Source: Deltaproteobacteria bacterium (lineage in GTDB: Bacteria; Desulfobacterota; Syntrophia; Syntrophales; UBA8958). From it: 39,761 nucleotides of DNA. Below are positions 22,975 through 30,986 of the stretch, piece after piece. The translations under genes were made by a program, and so were the position numbers. The stretch covers positions 1 to 39,761 of the forward strand of contig JAPLJZ010000265.1 in NCBI GenBank assembly GCA_026388335.1. Direction: 5' to 3'. Position 1 is the stretch's first letter; each line of letters begins with the position of its first letter. The notes beneath the pieces are model-generated. The model worked only from the letters and a program-made list of their open reading frames with translations. It was not told the origin of the DNA and ran no database searches.

Positions 22975-25821
22975 TTATCCTAATTTGATGAACCCTGCCC
23001 CGTCGACCTCCAGAGGCCCTGCGTGAAAGACCCCTGCCTGGTTGAAAGTCACATTGATGCCTACATTCGAGACTTCTATACCGTTTTGGGCATTGGGACT
23101 TGCCATGATGACACTGTTTTGATCTACTTCCATCGAAGCGCCGTGCCTCATTAGAAAGTGGACGCCGTCGTTATTCACGGTAACGATTCCACCGCCGCCC
23201 TCCTTTTGCAGGATGGCCTGATCGGCGTCAATGGTCAGTTGGCCTCCATCGTTTTCGATTTTTTCAATGACAACAGATTCTCCTTCCCACATCATGATAT
23301 GGTAAGAATCCTCATTATTGATTTCAACGGATGTTGAAACACCAGTCGGCATAATTTTAAGGAATGAAGTATATTCTTCGTCGGCGCCGATGCCCATTTG
23401 GATGCCGTCGTTGTCAACAAAATTGGAATCCATCACACCGGCGTGGATTTTAATTCCCGAGTCATCCAGTTCAATCTGGGATATAGGATTGGTTAATCCC
23501 GTGTTCAGCTTTTTTATCAGATACTCCAGGGCCGCTACCTGCAGAGCCGTTCCCACCACGATGGGGGCCATGCCGACCCCCATCTGCTTCATGGCGTCAA
23601 CGCCGCTGGCCTCATCGGGAAAAACGAGAGCGCCGAGATCGCCGCCCGCGGCTGCGAGGAGCGCCGCCACCGCAGCGCCGCCAAAGACAAGGGTTTTGGC
23701 CAGGGTAGACAGTACAGCCTTCTCACCAAAGGGGAGACCGGCAGAAATTGTTATCTTTTCCGTGCCCATCAGTTCATCTTCGTCCTTGATGGTATCCTTG
23801 GTTTTTCCGAACTCAACGTGATGGCCTGCTCTGAATTCAAGATTACCGGCTAATTCAAAGGCAGTTTTGACGGCCAACGCGAATTCCGAGCTTGTGCCCA
23901 GAATGGCGTCCAGCCTGGAGCCGATGGTCACGTAGTTCTCCGAGCCGATGACGAAGGAATCCTCCTGCCCCAGGACCAGCTCATGCTTGTCCCCCGACGA
24001 CTTAACGTGCATGACGCTGCCTGGTTCTTTACCGGATTCGCCTGTGTCTCCCTTCTCTCCGGTATCCCCTGTGTTTCCCGTATCGCCCTTATCGCCTTTT
24101 TGCCCTTTAAAGGCCCCTTCCTGAGTTCCTTCTCCTCCCTGCCCCAGATAAATCCAGTTGCCCTTACTTCCAAAAGGGCTGAAAAGATACATGAATTCCT
24201 TCCCCGGGGTATCGTCCATCACAAATTGATTGCCCCCCGGGGTCTTGATTACATGCTGTTTCGGATTATTATCCGTAACCACGTTGAAGTTCTGGGAGTT
24301 GAAGACGGCGCCGCTGATGACGGGCAGATCGGGATCGCCGTCCCGGAAGGAGAGGACGACCTCGACCCCTTTGTGAAGGGGGAAGTTCATGCCGTGGGTC
24401 TTGTTGTCCGTCCCGGCATAAGGGCTCGCCATCCGCACATGATATTTGTCCGTACTCTTCCCCCATTTCTTGCTAAAGTCATCGCCCTCTTTCTCCAGAG
24501 CGAAAGGAAGGCGTACCTTATAGCGGCCGAAGGTCGCGTCGATATCAGGCGTTTCCGTCGACAGAGTCCCGTCGATAACCGCATTCATGGTCGCGTGGAT
24601 CTTCGGTTTGGGGGTCAGGCGCTGGGGGCGGTACTGCACCGCCGCCGGGATCATCGTAAAGGTGTTGTTGTACTCGAATTCCTCCTCGATTCCCGTCAGG
24701 GGCTGCTTGCCCTCATGGTCGGCATGGATGATCAGGTAATCGCCGGAAAAGGTCTGACCGGAATCCTCAATGGTAATCAATGTCCCGGGGGTCAGGCCCG
24801 GTCCCGAGGCTATCCCGTAATAAACCTTGGTCTGGCAGAAGATCTCTTCGGCCCTGATCCCGGCCAGGGTCTGTCCCTCTTCCGTGGTGCTGAAGTTCTC
24901 TCCATAGATCGTCTGGACCCTTCCTGTATTTTCGGTTTTAGGGCCCACATCCGCCGTCGCCGAGATGGTCCCCATCCCCGCCTTGTCGTAATTGTAATTC
25001 CTCAATACCACCTTCGCCGGAAAGGCCGCCTGGTGCATGATCATGGTAAATATCGTCTCCGGGGCCGGACCGGGGCCGGGGGCCCCCGCCTGCTTATACT
25101 GCAACGTCTTCTTGGCCGGGGAATGGGATACTTTCGAGTCGCTTACGATCATCTTTTCCGACTTCACGTCCTGCAAGCTTTCGTGCCAGGTCTGATCCTG
25201 CACATAATAATAATAAACGCCTTCCCTCTCCATCAGGCGCTGAAGAAAATTGAGGTCGCTCTCTTCATACTGACATACATAGGACCAGCGATTGTACCCC
25301 CCCGGCAAGGGATCATAATGGTTCCCCGTCAACTTCAGTTCATAGTCGAGAGAAGTGAAATCGTTGTCCTTCATGACGCCGTCGATGATATCGGAGAACT
25401 TCTTCCCGACATAAATATCCGAGCGCGTGTTGAGGTAAGGAAGGAACATCTTCGCCCGGAGCCTGAGTTCATACTGGGTGTAGTCGCCTACCCGCTTGAC
25501 CTGGCGAAATTCCGTGACGATGCCGTGATAATAGGCGAAATGCTCCTGGACGACGATGCATAAGACGGCCGGGCGCAGCAGCACCTCTCCGAGCAAGGAC
25601 GGTATATTGTCCGTCGGGGAACGGAGGGTGACGTAGAAGTCATAGACAAACGAGAGATTCTCGTTCCCCGTAAACGAGATCACCTCGAATACCGGCTTGA
25701 CGGTATCCTTATTGGTGTAAATGAGGCTGAAGGTAAAATAATTGCCGGCCCCCTCGGTATTGCCTTCCTCCTCGGTCTTGGCGGCGTTACCCGTCAGATT
25801 GTCCCAAGTATCCCGTTCCAT
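22975..25821 (-). CDS. vgrG: VgrG spike protein with collagen-like insert and C-terminal extension (left copy)
   Basis: 948 residues; trimeric T6SS spike (gp27/gp5-like). The gp27-like part carries NRWSYVCQYEESDLNFLQRLMEREGVYYYY-type signature; the OB/gp5 part has ATFGRYKVRLPF, FPLHKGVEVVLSFRDGDPDLPVISGAVFNSQN and GGNQFVMDD. Residues 573-599 are nine collagen-like G-X-Y triplets (GQKGDKGDTGNTGDTG...), missing in the right copy. Residues about 705-770 are hydrophobic, with GGAAVAALLAAAGGD and VVGTALQVAALEYLI, followed by a beta-helical tail. Start ATG preceded by GGGAGG. Any effector activity of the extension is not known. Confidence 0.93.
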   Translation of the reverse strand: MERDTWDNLTGNAAKTEEEGNTEGAGNYFTFSLIYTNKDTVKPVFEVISFTGNENLSFVYDFYVTLRSPTDNIPSLLGEVLLRPAVLCIVVQEHFAYYHGIVTEFRQVKRVGDYTQYELRLRAKMFLPYLNTRSDIYVGKKFSDIIDGVMKDNDFTSLDYELKLTGNHYDPLPGGYNRWSYVCQYEESDLNFLQRLMEREGVYYYYVQDQTWHESLQDVKSEKMIVSDSKVSHSPAKKTLQYKQAGAPGPGPAPETIFTMIMHQAAFPAKVVLRNYNYDKAGMGTISATADVGPKTENTGRVQTIYGENFSTTEEGQTLAGIRAEEIFCQTKVYYGIASGPGLTPGTLITIEDSGQTFSGDYLIIHADHEGKQPLTGIEEEFEYNNTFTMIPAAVQYRPQRLTPKPKIHATMNAVIDGTLSTETPDIDATFGRYKVRLPFALEKEGDDFSKKWGKSTDKYHVRMASPYAGTDNKTHGMNFPLHKGVEVVLSFRDGDPDLPVISGAVFNSQNFNVVTDNNPKQHVIKTPGGNQFVMDDTPGKEFMYLFSPFGSKGNWIYLGQGGEGTQEGAFKGQKGDKGDTGNTGDTGEKGDTGESGKEPGSVMHVKSSGDKHELVLGQEDSFVIGSENYVTIGSRLDAILGTSSEFALAVKTAFELAGNLEFRAGHHVEFGKTKDTIKDEDELMGTEKITISAGLPFGEKAVLSTLAKTLVFGGAAVAALLAAAGGDLGALVFPDEASGVDAMKQMGVGMAPIVVGTALQVAALEYLIKKLNTGLTNPISQIELDDSGIKIHAGVMDSNFVDNDGIQMGIGADEEYTSFLKIMPTGVSTSVEINNEDSYHIMMWEGESVVIEKIENDGGQLTIDADQAILQKEGGGGIVTVNNDGVHFLMRHGASMEVDQNSVIMASPNAQNGIEVSNVGINVTFNQAGVFHAGPLEVDGAGFIKLG

Positions 25822-25870
25822 AATAACCTCCCTGATTAAAGAGAACCATCACCATGATTATACAGATAAT

Positions 25871-25944
25871 TCATCCCATGATCATGACCTTACAGCGGTT
25901 ATCCGCACCCGATCCCCATTGCCTGGCTGCGCAGGAGACATCCC
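25871..25944 (-). pseudogene. Deletion scar: DUF3540 fragment joined to DUF4150 3' end
   Basis: In the gap upstream of the left vgrG, bases 25944-25893 match an internal piece of the right DUF3540 gene (GGGATGTCTCC...GGGGATCGGGTGC.GATAACCGCTG) with few differences. They run directly into 25891-25871, which are identical to the last 21 bases of the right PAAR-like gene (KVMIMG and stop). The leader that follows also matches the leader of the right vgrG. Both genes have thus been deleted here, leaving only the ends. Confidence 0.85.
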
Positions 25945-25947
25945 TTG

Positions 25948-26724
25948 CTAAGACAGGGCTACCACGTGGACCTCCGCATCTGCGGCGGCGGCATAAGGAC
26001 CAAAGAGCAGTTTATCGGGGATGCCCTGAACGCGCACGTAATAGGACATGGCGCCGTCGAGGTGATTTTGGGCGGCCCAGGTGTTAAACTCCTCTTCCCC
26101 AAGTTGGACCTTCATGCCCTTCATGGCATACTCCAGGACGGTCCGGGCAGGAATCCCGTCCGCCGGTCCGACGCCATGGACATCGATATCCGCCCCGTGG
26201 ACGCCGAACATGGCGCCGTCCCAAGGGATATCCTTCGGCGGCCCCACCTCGAACCACAGGCCGATGCCGTGCAGGGCGTGGAGATTGAGGCGGTATCCCG
26301 GGTCAAGGGGTGTAGCGGGTCGGTTGGCCAGGGCCACGATCTTTGGTCCCAGCGTTGCCGCGGCGAAGGGAATGACCTCTGCGCCCCGGAAGAGGGTGGG
26401 AAGCGTCTCCGGATCGATCGTTCCCTCCGTGGGGACAAGGAGGATCGGAAACCCCAACCCTTTTTGATGTTGAACGGCAAGGGCGAGCAGCGAAAGACCT
26501 TGCCGAACGGAAGGGGTTTGCCATGAGGCCTCCGTGCCGATAATTATCCAGAGGGCCATATCCTTGGCGGCAAGGGGTTCCAGGGCGCTGTCCCAGGCCA
26601 TCTTCTTCAGGTCGTCCAGCCAGAAATGCCCATCCACGGCGAGCCCATAAGTCTTGACTACGCTCATCATCTTTTGGACCTTTTCCTGGTCCTTGTCCAA
26701 GGCGCTGATCCAGATCTTTTTCAT
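25948..26724 (-). CDS. Unrecognised protein of the T6SS operon, N-terminus TIR-like
   Basis: 258 residues, cytoplasmic by appearance (no signal or membrane segment). Residues 1-101 read like a TIR fold: strand KIWISAL, helix, GLAVDGHFWLDDL (BB-loop-like), LAAKDMALWIIIGTEASW, then helix and FPILLVPTEG. The Glu expected for NADase activity is not evident at the WxxxE-like position. The C-terminal 150 residues (GLWFEVGPPKDIPWDGAMFG, VRVQGIPDKLLFGPYAAAADAEVHVV) match nothing I know. Strong GGAGGT start site. It lies between the sheath gene and the scar, and could be cargo or regulator. Confidence 0.6.
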   Translation of the reverse strand: MKKIWISALDKDQEKVQKMMSVVKTYGLAVDGHFWLDDLKKMAWDSALEPLAAKDMALWIIIGTEASWQTPSVRQGLSLLALAVQHQKGLGFPILLVPTEGTIDPETLPTLFRGAEVIPFAAATLGPKIVALANRPATPLDPGYRLNLHALHGIGLWFEVGPPKDIPWDGAMFGVHGADIDVHGVGPADGIPARTVLEYAMKGMKVQLGEEEFNTWAAQNHLDGAMSYYVRVQGIPDKLLFGPYAAAADAEVHVVALS

Positions 26725-26767
26725 GTTGAGACCTCCTTATTATAAAATTCCAATACTATGCCGGCCC

Positions 26768-28378
26768 TTACCAGGAAAAGGTGAAGGCCAGTTTCCTGGA
26801 ATCCGGGGACACCGCCTTCGGGGGAGTGAGGGCAATATCCAGGGGCAGCGGCGCCTCTTCCTCCTGCTTGTGACCTTCAGGGTAGGGGCCGACGGTTACC
26901 CACAGGTCGCCCGGCGGTTCCTGTTCCGTTGCATCAAAAAAGGCCATCAGGGCCTCGGTGACGAAACTCACCGGTTCCGTTTCCCTGTCGCTTTCCTCAT
27001 AGGCATCCCGCAGCCTGATCAGAAAACCTATAATTCGGGAAAGGAACATCTGGGAAAGGAGGGATTCGCCGGAGGCGACAGCCGCCTTGGGTATGAAGGC
27101 CATGTCCTGCCCCGAGGCCCCTGACAGGGGCGTGACGCCGATTTCCACAAACTGCCGGATTCGGTCGTCCGGAAAAATCGTCTCCGTGGCCGAGGCTGTT
27201 TCATCCCCTTGGTCAGACACGGCAAGATCCTTCATGCGTACGCGCATATAGTCGGTCAGGCGCGAGGGCCAGCCAAACTGGTTGACGCTCTGCGCGGCCA
27301 GAGTTCCCAGTGCCCAGACCGGGCTGATCCACAGGGGTTCCGTCTCCGTGAAGGCGACGGAACGGGGTCGGTTGTTTTCTCCATAGGGGGCGCGGGTAAG
27401 AAAACGGTTGCAGGTCAGGGTCAGCCATTGTCCCGACGGTTGTTCCCTCAGTTTGCGCCATTTGGCATAGACGGCGTCGTCGAGATGGTTTTTGAGATAG
27501 GGCAGGCGGTGCAGCTCCCGCCAGTTGACCAGATGGAAAAAAGCGGGGGAGATCCATGCCGCCGTCGGGGTGAGTAGTGTTGCCGCAAAGACGGCGATTT
27601 TTCCCAGCGTCTCGACGCCGCCGGGGGTGTTGTCCAGGGGCAGGTCGATGAGGATGAGGTCGGGGGTATCCGCAGCAAGTTCGAGTGCCAGGTATTCCAG
27701 GGTCGCAGTAAGGCTCTCCGCCGAGGCCGGGACGATTTTCAATACGATCTTTCCCCCTTCCTTAACATCGCCCCGGCGGACGAGGCATTCCACTCCCCGC
27801 CAGGCCGCCTCGAAGGCCCGGAATTCTTCGTTGTTAAAGATACAGTCGATATTTGCCGACAAGAGGTCATCAATCTTCCTTTTCCAGTCCGCGGGACCTC
27901 CAGCGTTCCTTGGCCCTCCCTGATCTGACGCGACGGGCATGGCCACCATGGAGAGAATGTCGTCGACGGCGCTGTCGTGGCGGACTGCCTGTTGTGCAGA
28001 CGCCGTGGGGATGGAAAGGTCCAGGAGAAGATGTGGCCAGGCGGATTGTACCTGGGCGGCGATATCAGCTGGGGTGGCGCCGCTGGTGTGGCCCTTGGCG
28101 ATGAATTCCCCGGCGTCGCAGAGATCCTTGAGATAGGGTGTAGTCTGGATCAGGCCGTCCGGGGTGAGATCTCTTAACCCGGACGGTTGCAGGGTCAGAC
28201 CCCCGGGCGGGCAGATGTCCGTAGGCGCCGGAATCCAGAGCCGGGGAGACAGTTGACCAAAAGCCTCTTGGAGGGTTGGGGTTTCTACGGGGACGATGTT
28301 TACGGAAAATCCCGTCTCCGGTACGGGGCTGAAGGGACCTAATGCGAGAATAGTGTAGGGCGGGGGGATTGTCTTCAT
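26768..28378 (-). CDS. Fused TssB-TssC T6SS contractile sheath protein
   Basis: 536 residues. The first about 125 residues have TssB features: PPYTILALGPFSP, then VETPTLQEAFGQLSPRL and LRDLTPDGLIQTTPYLKDL. From about 135 the TssC/VipB core follows: FRAFEAAWRGVECLVRR, DLILIDLP, ISPAFFHLVNWRELHRL, YAKWRKLREQPSG, LTLTCNRFLTRAPYG and NQFGWPSRL. TssB and TssC are normally separate genes whose products build the sheath around Hcp. No other core T6SS gene is in the window. It begins 11 nt after the receptor-channel gene, so both share a transcript. Confidence 0.82.
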   Translation of the reverse strand: MKTIPPPYTILALGPFSPVPETGFSVNIVPVETPTLQEAFGQLSPRLWIPAPTDICPPGGLTLQPSGLRDLTPDGLIQTTPYLKDLCDAGEFIAKGHTSGATPADIAAQVQSAWPHLLLDLSIPTASAQQAVRHDSAVDDILSMVAMPVASDQGGPRNAGGPADWKRKIDDLLSANIDCIFNNEEFRAFEAAWRGVECLVRRGDVKEGGKIVLKIVPASAESLTATLEYLALELAADTPDLILIDLPLDNTPGGVETLGKIAVFAATLLTPTAAWISPAFFHLVNWRELHRLPYLKNHLDDAVYAKWRKLREQPSGQWLTLTCNRFLTRAPYGENNRPRSVAFTETEPLWISPVWALGTLAAQSVNQFGWPSRLTDYMRVRMKDLAVSDQGDETASATETIFPDDRIRQFVEIGVTPLSGASGQDMAFIPKAAVASGESLLSQMFLSRIIGFLIRLRDAYEESDRETEPVSFVTEALMAFFDATEQEPPGDLWVTVGPYPEGHKQEEEAPLPLDIALTPPKAVSPDSRKLAFTFSW

Positions 28379-28389
28379 GGTTTTTGTCC

Positions 28390-29553
28390 TTATTCGTCAC
28401 TTGTCACGGGTTTATGTTTCTTTTCCCTGCCGATGACAATGTGCCTTGCTTCGAAATTACTGTCCAGACCATAACGGCTCAGGATGGATTCCCATACCGG
28501 TTCATCGATAATCTTCAGCAGCGATATGTTGATCGGTTTGCGCAGGGGGCTGTTGTGGGGCATGCCAAAGGCAATCACGATCTCTTTCAGGCTGGTCGGG
28601 TGCACGCTTATGATTCCCCGGTATTTTCCCTCTGCGTAATATTGCAGCGTCGCCTCATCGTAAATGAAGCCGTCTATTTTTCTACTGACGAGTGCCGCTA
28701 AGACTTCCTCTTCACCCTTGAGAAACATCGTCCGGCTGCCAATTTTCTCGACAATGGAAGCAGGCACCGACCCTGCTTCCGTTCCCAAGTGCATTCTTCT
28801 CATCTTATCGACGCCGAATTTCGTTTCACTGAGATGATGCGTCGTAAGGGAAGAGCTCAGGGACGCAATAAAGGCACTTAAAGCCAGGGCACAGATCAGC
28901 ATCCAAAAGAGCCCCAGTACCCGGCCGCTAACAGATTTCAAGCTGACGCCGAAACAGACACCTGACGTCATGGTCGACCCCACCCAGTAAATGCCGGAAC
29001 CAATACCCCGGATCAGCCCTTCTCCAAAGTGCTCGGGGTTGCTCTTCCGCTCGATTCGCCAAAAGATAAATCCGAGTAAAAACAATATCATCAGCAGGAT
29101 AGCGATAATCTTCAAAGTGCCCCAGGAAACGAATATCTTCAGGGCTGCCAGCCAGGGGTGGTCTTCCGTATCGTGAAGGGTTGCCACGGCTACGCGGGTG
29201 CTGGCAATAGGCACTGTAAACTCAAAAAGCTGTTCACGCTGTGAGGTAATGATAACGGCGTCGGCCGATAAATCTATAGAGCCGTTTTGAAGTGAATTCA
29301 AGACTTCTTCCTGAGTCATCTCCTTCAGGGAATAATCCAGTTTCAAGTCCCGGGCGATTTGGCGCCAGAGATCAACCGTTAATCCGGCCCATTCCCCTTG
29401 CTCATTCTTGAATGTATAAGGCGGATCATCGGCAATGCCAACGACGAGCTTTTTCCCCGCTGCCGACGCAGGCGTCCACCCGGCATCCATGATCAAAACG
29501 CCCGTCTGCATAACCACGAAACACAGGATCGGTATCAAGACACGCTTTAACAT
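28390..29553 (-). CDS. Prokaryotic ionotropic glutamate receptor-like ligand-gated channel
   Basis: 387 residues. Signal peptide about 1-32; ligand-binding lobe 1 (LVVGIADDPPYTFKN...GLTVDLWRQIA...DLSADAVIITSQRE), membrane helix M1 (about 146-166), pore loop GSGIYWVGSTMTSGVCFG (about 185-202), M2 (about 212-235, CALALSAFIASLSSSLT) and lobe 2 (FLKGEEEVLAALVSRKIDGFIYDEATLQYY). This is GluR0 architecture, but the TVGYGD potassium filter is replaced by a SGVCFG-like sequence. Ligand and ion are unknown. First gene of the left T6SS operon behind a good sigma-70 promoter. Confidence 0.87.
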   Translation of the reverse strand: MLKRVLIPILCFVVMQTGVLIMDAGWTPASAAGKKLVVGIADDPPYTFKNEQGEWAGLTVDLWRQIARDLKLDYSLKEMTQEEVLNSLQNGSIDLSADAVIITSQREQLFEFTVPIASTRVAVATLHDTEDHPWLAALKIFVSWGTLKIIAILLMILFLLGFIFWRIERKSNPEHFGEGLIRGIGSGIYWVGSTMTSGVCFGVSLKSVSGRVLGLFWMLICALALSAFIASLSSSLTTHHLSETKFGVDKMRRMHLGTEAGSVPASIVEKIGSRTMFLKGEEEVLAALVSRKIDGFIYDEATLQYYAEGKYRGIISVHPTSLKEIVIAFGMPHNSPLRKPINISLLKIIDEPVWESILSRYGLDSNFEARHIVIGREKKHKPVTSDE

Positions 29554-29586
29554 CGGTCACCCTTTCACCGGAAAATGCACCTTTCT

Positions 29587-29608
29587 CCATCCCCTTCGAG
29601 GGGGATGG
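29587..29608 (-). other. 5' leader hairpin of the receptor-sheath operon
   Basis: Perfect 8-bp stem (CCATCCCC/GGGGATGG) with a six-base loop, about 17-38 nt downstream of the predicted start of transcription. It could stabilise the 5' end or be a small repetitive palindrome. Confidence 0.5.
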
Positions 29609-29631
29609 TAGAGTAGGGGATGAGTTTAGAA

Positions 29632-29660
29632 AACATACGATGGACCGCCCGATGTGTCAA
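29632..29660 (-). promoter_or_regulatory. Sigma-70 promoter of the left T6SS operon
   Basis: Minus strand: TTGACA (29660-29655), 17-bp spacer, TATGTT (29637-29632). Consensus -35, good -10, about 80 bases before the receptor-like gene's ATG. Confidence 0.75.
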
Positions 29661-29725
29661 TGAGATATTGACTGTTAAATATGAAGTGTGGCGCCATGCT
29701 TATATTGCCGTGGACTGAAATAATT

Positions 29726-29754
29726 TTGACATGAGGGGCGAATTTCTTTATACT
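29726..29754 (+). promoter_or_regulatory. Sigma-70 promoter of the right T6SS operon
   Basis: TTGACA (29726-29731), 17-bp spacer, TATACT (29749-29754). Predicted start near 29761, giving a leader of about 100 bases before the DUF3540 ATG with GAGGTG as Shine-Dalgarno. It faces away from the left operon promoter; the two -35 boxes are about 65 bp apart. The rest of the 29554-29864 gap shows no gene. Confidence 0.78.
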
Positions 29755-29864
29755 CCCCGTGCTTTTGGAGGCTGAACATCATCTACCTCTCCAGGTCATC
29801 CAGAAATCATGAGATGTGCCGATGAGACAAGGGTAATCTTTTTACATGAAAATGAGGTGTCACC

Positions 29865-30521
29865 ATGACAAATGTTGCCGTATTGAGAAAGAATGTGCCC
29901 GATTGGCCTGTGTCCCTGGCCTATGGTTTGGTAATGGAGTGGGAGGAGGACCGTTATCGGATCGAGACCGACGACGGGACATCACTCTGGGTGCGCAAGG
30001 CGGAGGGATGTCTCCTCCAGCCGGACATTGGGGATCGGGTGCTGATAACCGCTGATGCCGCCGTAGGCGGCTACATCCTTATGGTTCTGGATAAAGTCGG
30101 GGCATGTTATGAGATGGTATTTCCTGGGGAGGCCAGCCTGCGGACGGAAACGGGACCGCTAAAGCTTCAGGCAGATAACGTTATTGTTCGCGGCGACAAA
30201 AGCGTTGCCCTGGAAGCGCCGGAGATTGAAATTACCGGTATCTCCGGAAAGGTCCGCTTTGCGGCCTGCTCCCTCCTGGCAAACATCATGGAGGTGCGGA
30301 GCAAAAAGGCCGTCCAGGTTATCGATATCCTTGACAGCATAGTCGGCAGAGTCACGGAGCGGGTCCGGGACAGTTTCCGCTGGATCGAAAATTTGGAACA
30401 GATCAGGGCTGGCAGAATCCGGACAATAGTTAAGGATCGCTTCTCCGTCAAGGCGGGCCATGCCTCCCTGATCTCGGAAGAGGAAGTTACCATCGACGGT
30501 AAGAAGATACACATCGGTTAG
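29865..30521 (+). CDS. DUF3540 T6SS-associated protein (right copy)
   Basis: 218 residues. Same layout as the left copy: WEEDRYRIETDDGTSLWVRK, LLQPDIGDRVLITADAA, a central beta repeat, then GRVTERVRDSFRWIENLEQIRAGRIRTIVKDRF and EEEVTIDGKKIHIG. The N-terminal half has diverged strongly from the left copy while the last 90 residues are close. First gene of the right operon; DUF4150 follows after 18 nt. A 52-bp piece of this gene's equivalent survives in the scar at 25893-25944. Confidence 0.85.
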   Translation: MTNVAVLRKNVPDWPVSLAYGLVMEWEEDRYRIETDDGTSLWVRKAEGCLLQPDIGDRVLITADAAVGGYILMVLDKVGACYEMVFPGEASLRTETGPLKLQADNVIVRGDKSVALEAPEIEITGISGKVRFAACSLLANIMEVRSKKAVQVIDILDSIVGRVTERVRDSFRWIENLEQIRAGRIRTIVKDRFSVKAGHASLISEEEVTIDGKKIHIG

Positions 30522-30539
30522 CATAGGAGAGATCATATC

Positions 30540-30935
30540 ATGTTTGCCGTTACCAAAGAAAATGGGCAGCTCATGGCCATGCCTGATGTCTGCCTGACTC
30601 CGGCCCCGCCGGCCCCGCCCATTCCGACTCCCTACCCCAACGTCGGCATGCCCCAGATGGGCAACCCGGTCACGACCAAGGTTCTGATCAATGGTATGCC
30701 CGCGCTGACGAAGGCCTCGAAGATATCACCGACAAACGGTGACCAGGGAGGCGTCAACCAGGGCGTTGTTTCCGGCAAGATCATGGGGCCCGCCGAATTC
30801 CTGATGGGGAGTACAAAGGTGAAATTGGAAGGCAATCCGGCCGTGTTCCTCGGCAATATGACCAAACAGAACGACGGCAACGCCGTAGGTTCCGTACTGG
30901 CGCCGAGCCAGAACAAGGTCATGATCATGGGATGA
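30540..30935 (+). CDS. PAAR-like DUF4150 T6SS spike-tip protein (right copy)
   Basis: 131 residues, the same length as the left copy. Motifs MPDVCLTPAPPAPPIPTPYPN, MGNPVTTKVLINGMPALTKASK, GDQGGVNQGVVSGKIMGPAEF and MTKQNDGNAVGS, with end SQNKVMIMG. Likely caps the right-operon VgrG, whose gene starts 51 nt downstream. The strong conservation between copies, in contrast to DUF3540, suggests selection on a shared tip. Confidence 0.88.
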   Translation: MFAVTKENGQLMAMPDVCLTPAPPAPPIPTPYPNVGMPQMGNPVTTKVLINGMPALTKASKISPTNGDQGGVNQGVVSGKIMGPAEFLMGSTKVKLEGNPAVFLGNMTKQNDGNAVGSVLAPSQNKVMIMG

Positions 30936-30986
30936 ATTGGATGTATTTATAATCACGACGAAGGTCATCTTTGTTAGGGAGATTAT

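Noticed and set aside
24020-24120. CRISPR-like or tandem DNA repeat in vgrG
   Set aside because: The periodicity is that of codons for G-X-Y triplets, with variable third bases; there are no spacers.
23983-25563. A 526-codon open frame antisense to the left vgrG
   Set aside because: Antisense shadow of vgrG; no start signal or domain, while the minus strand encodes an unmistakable VgrG.
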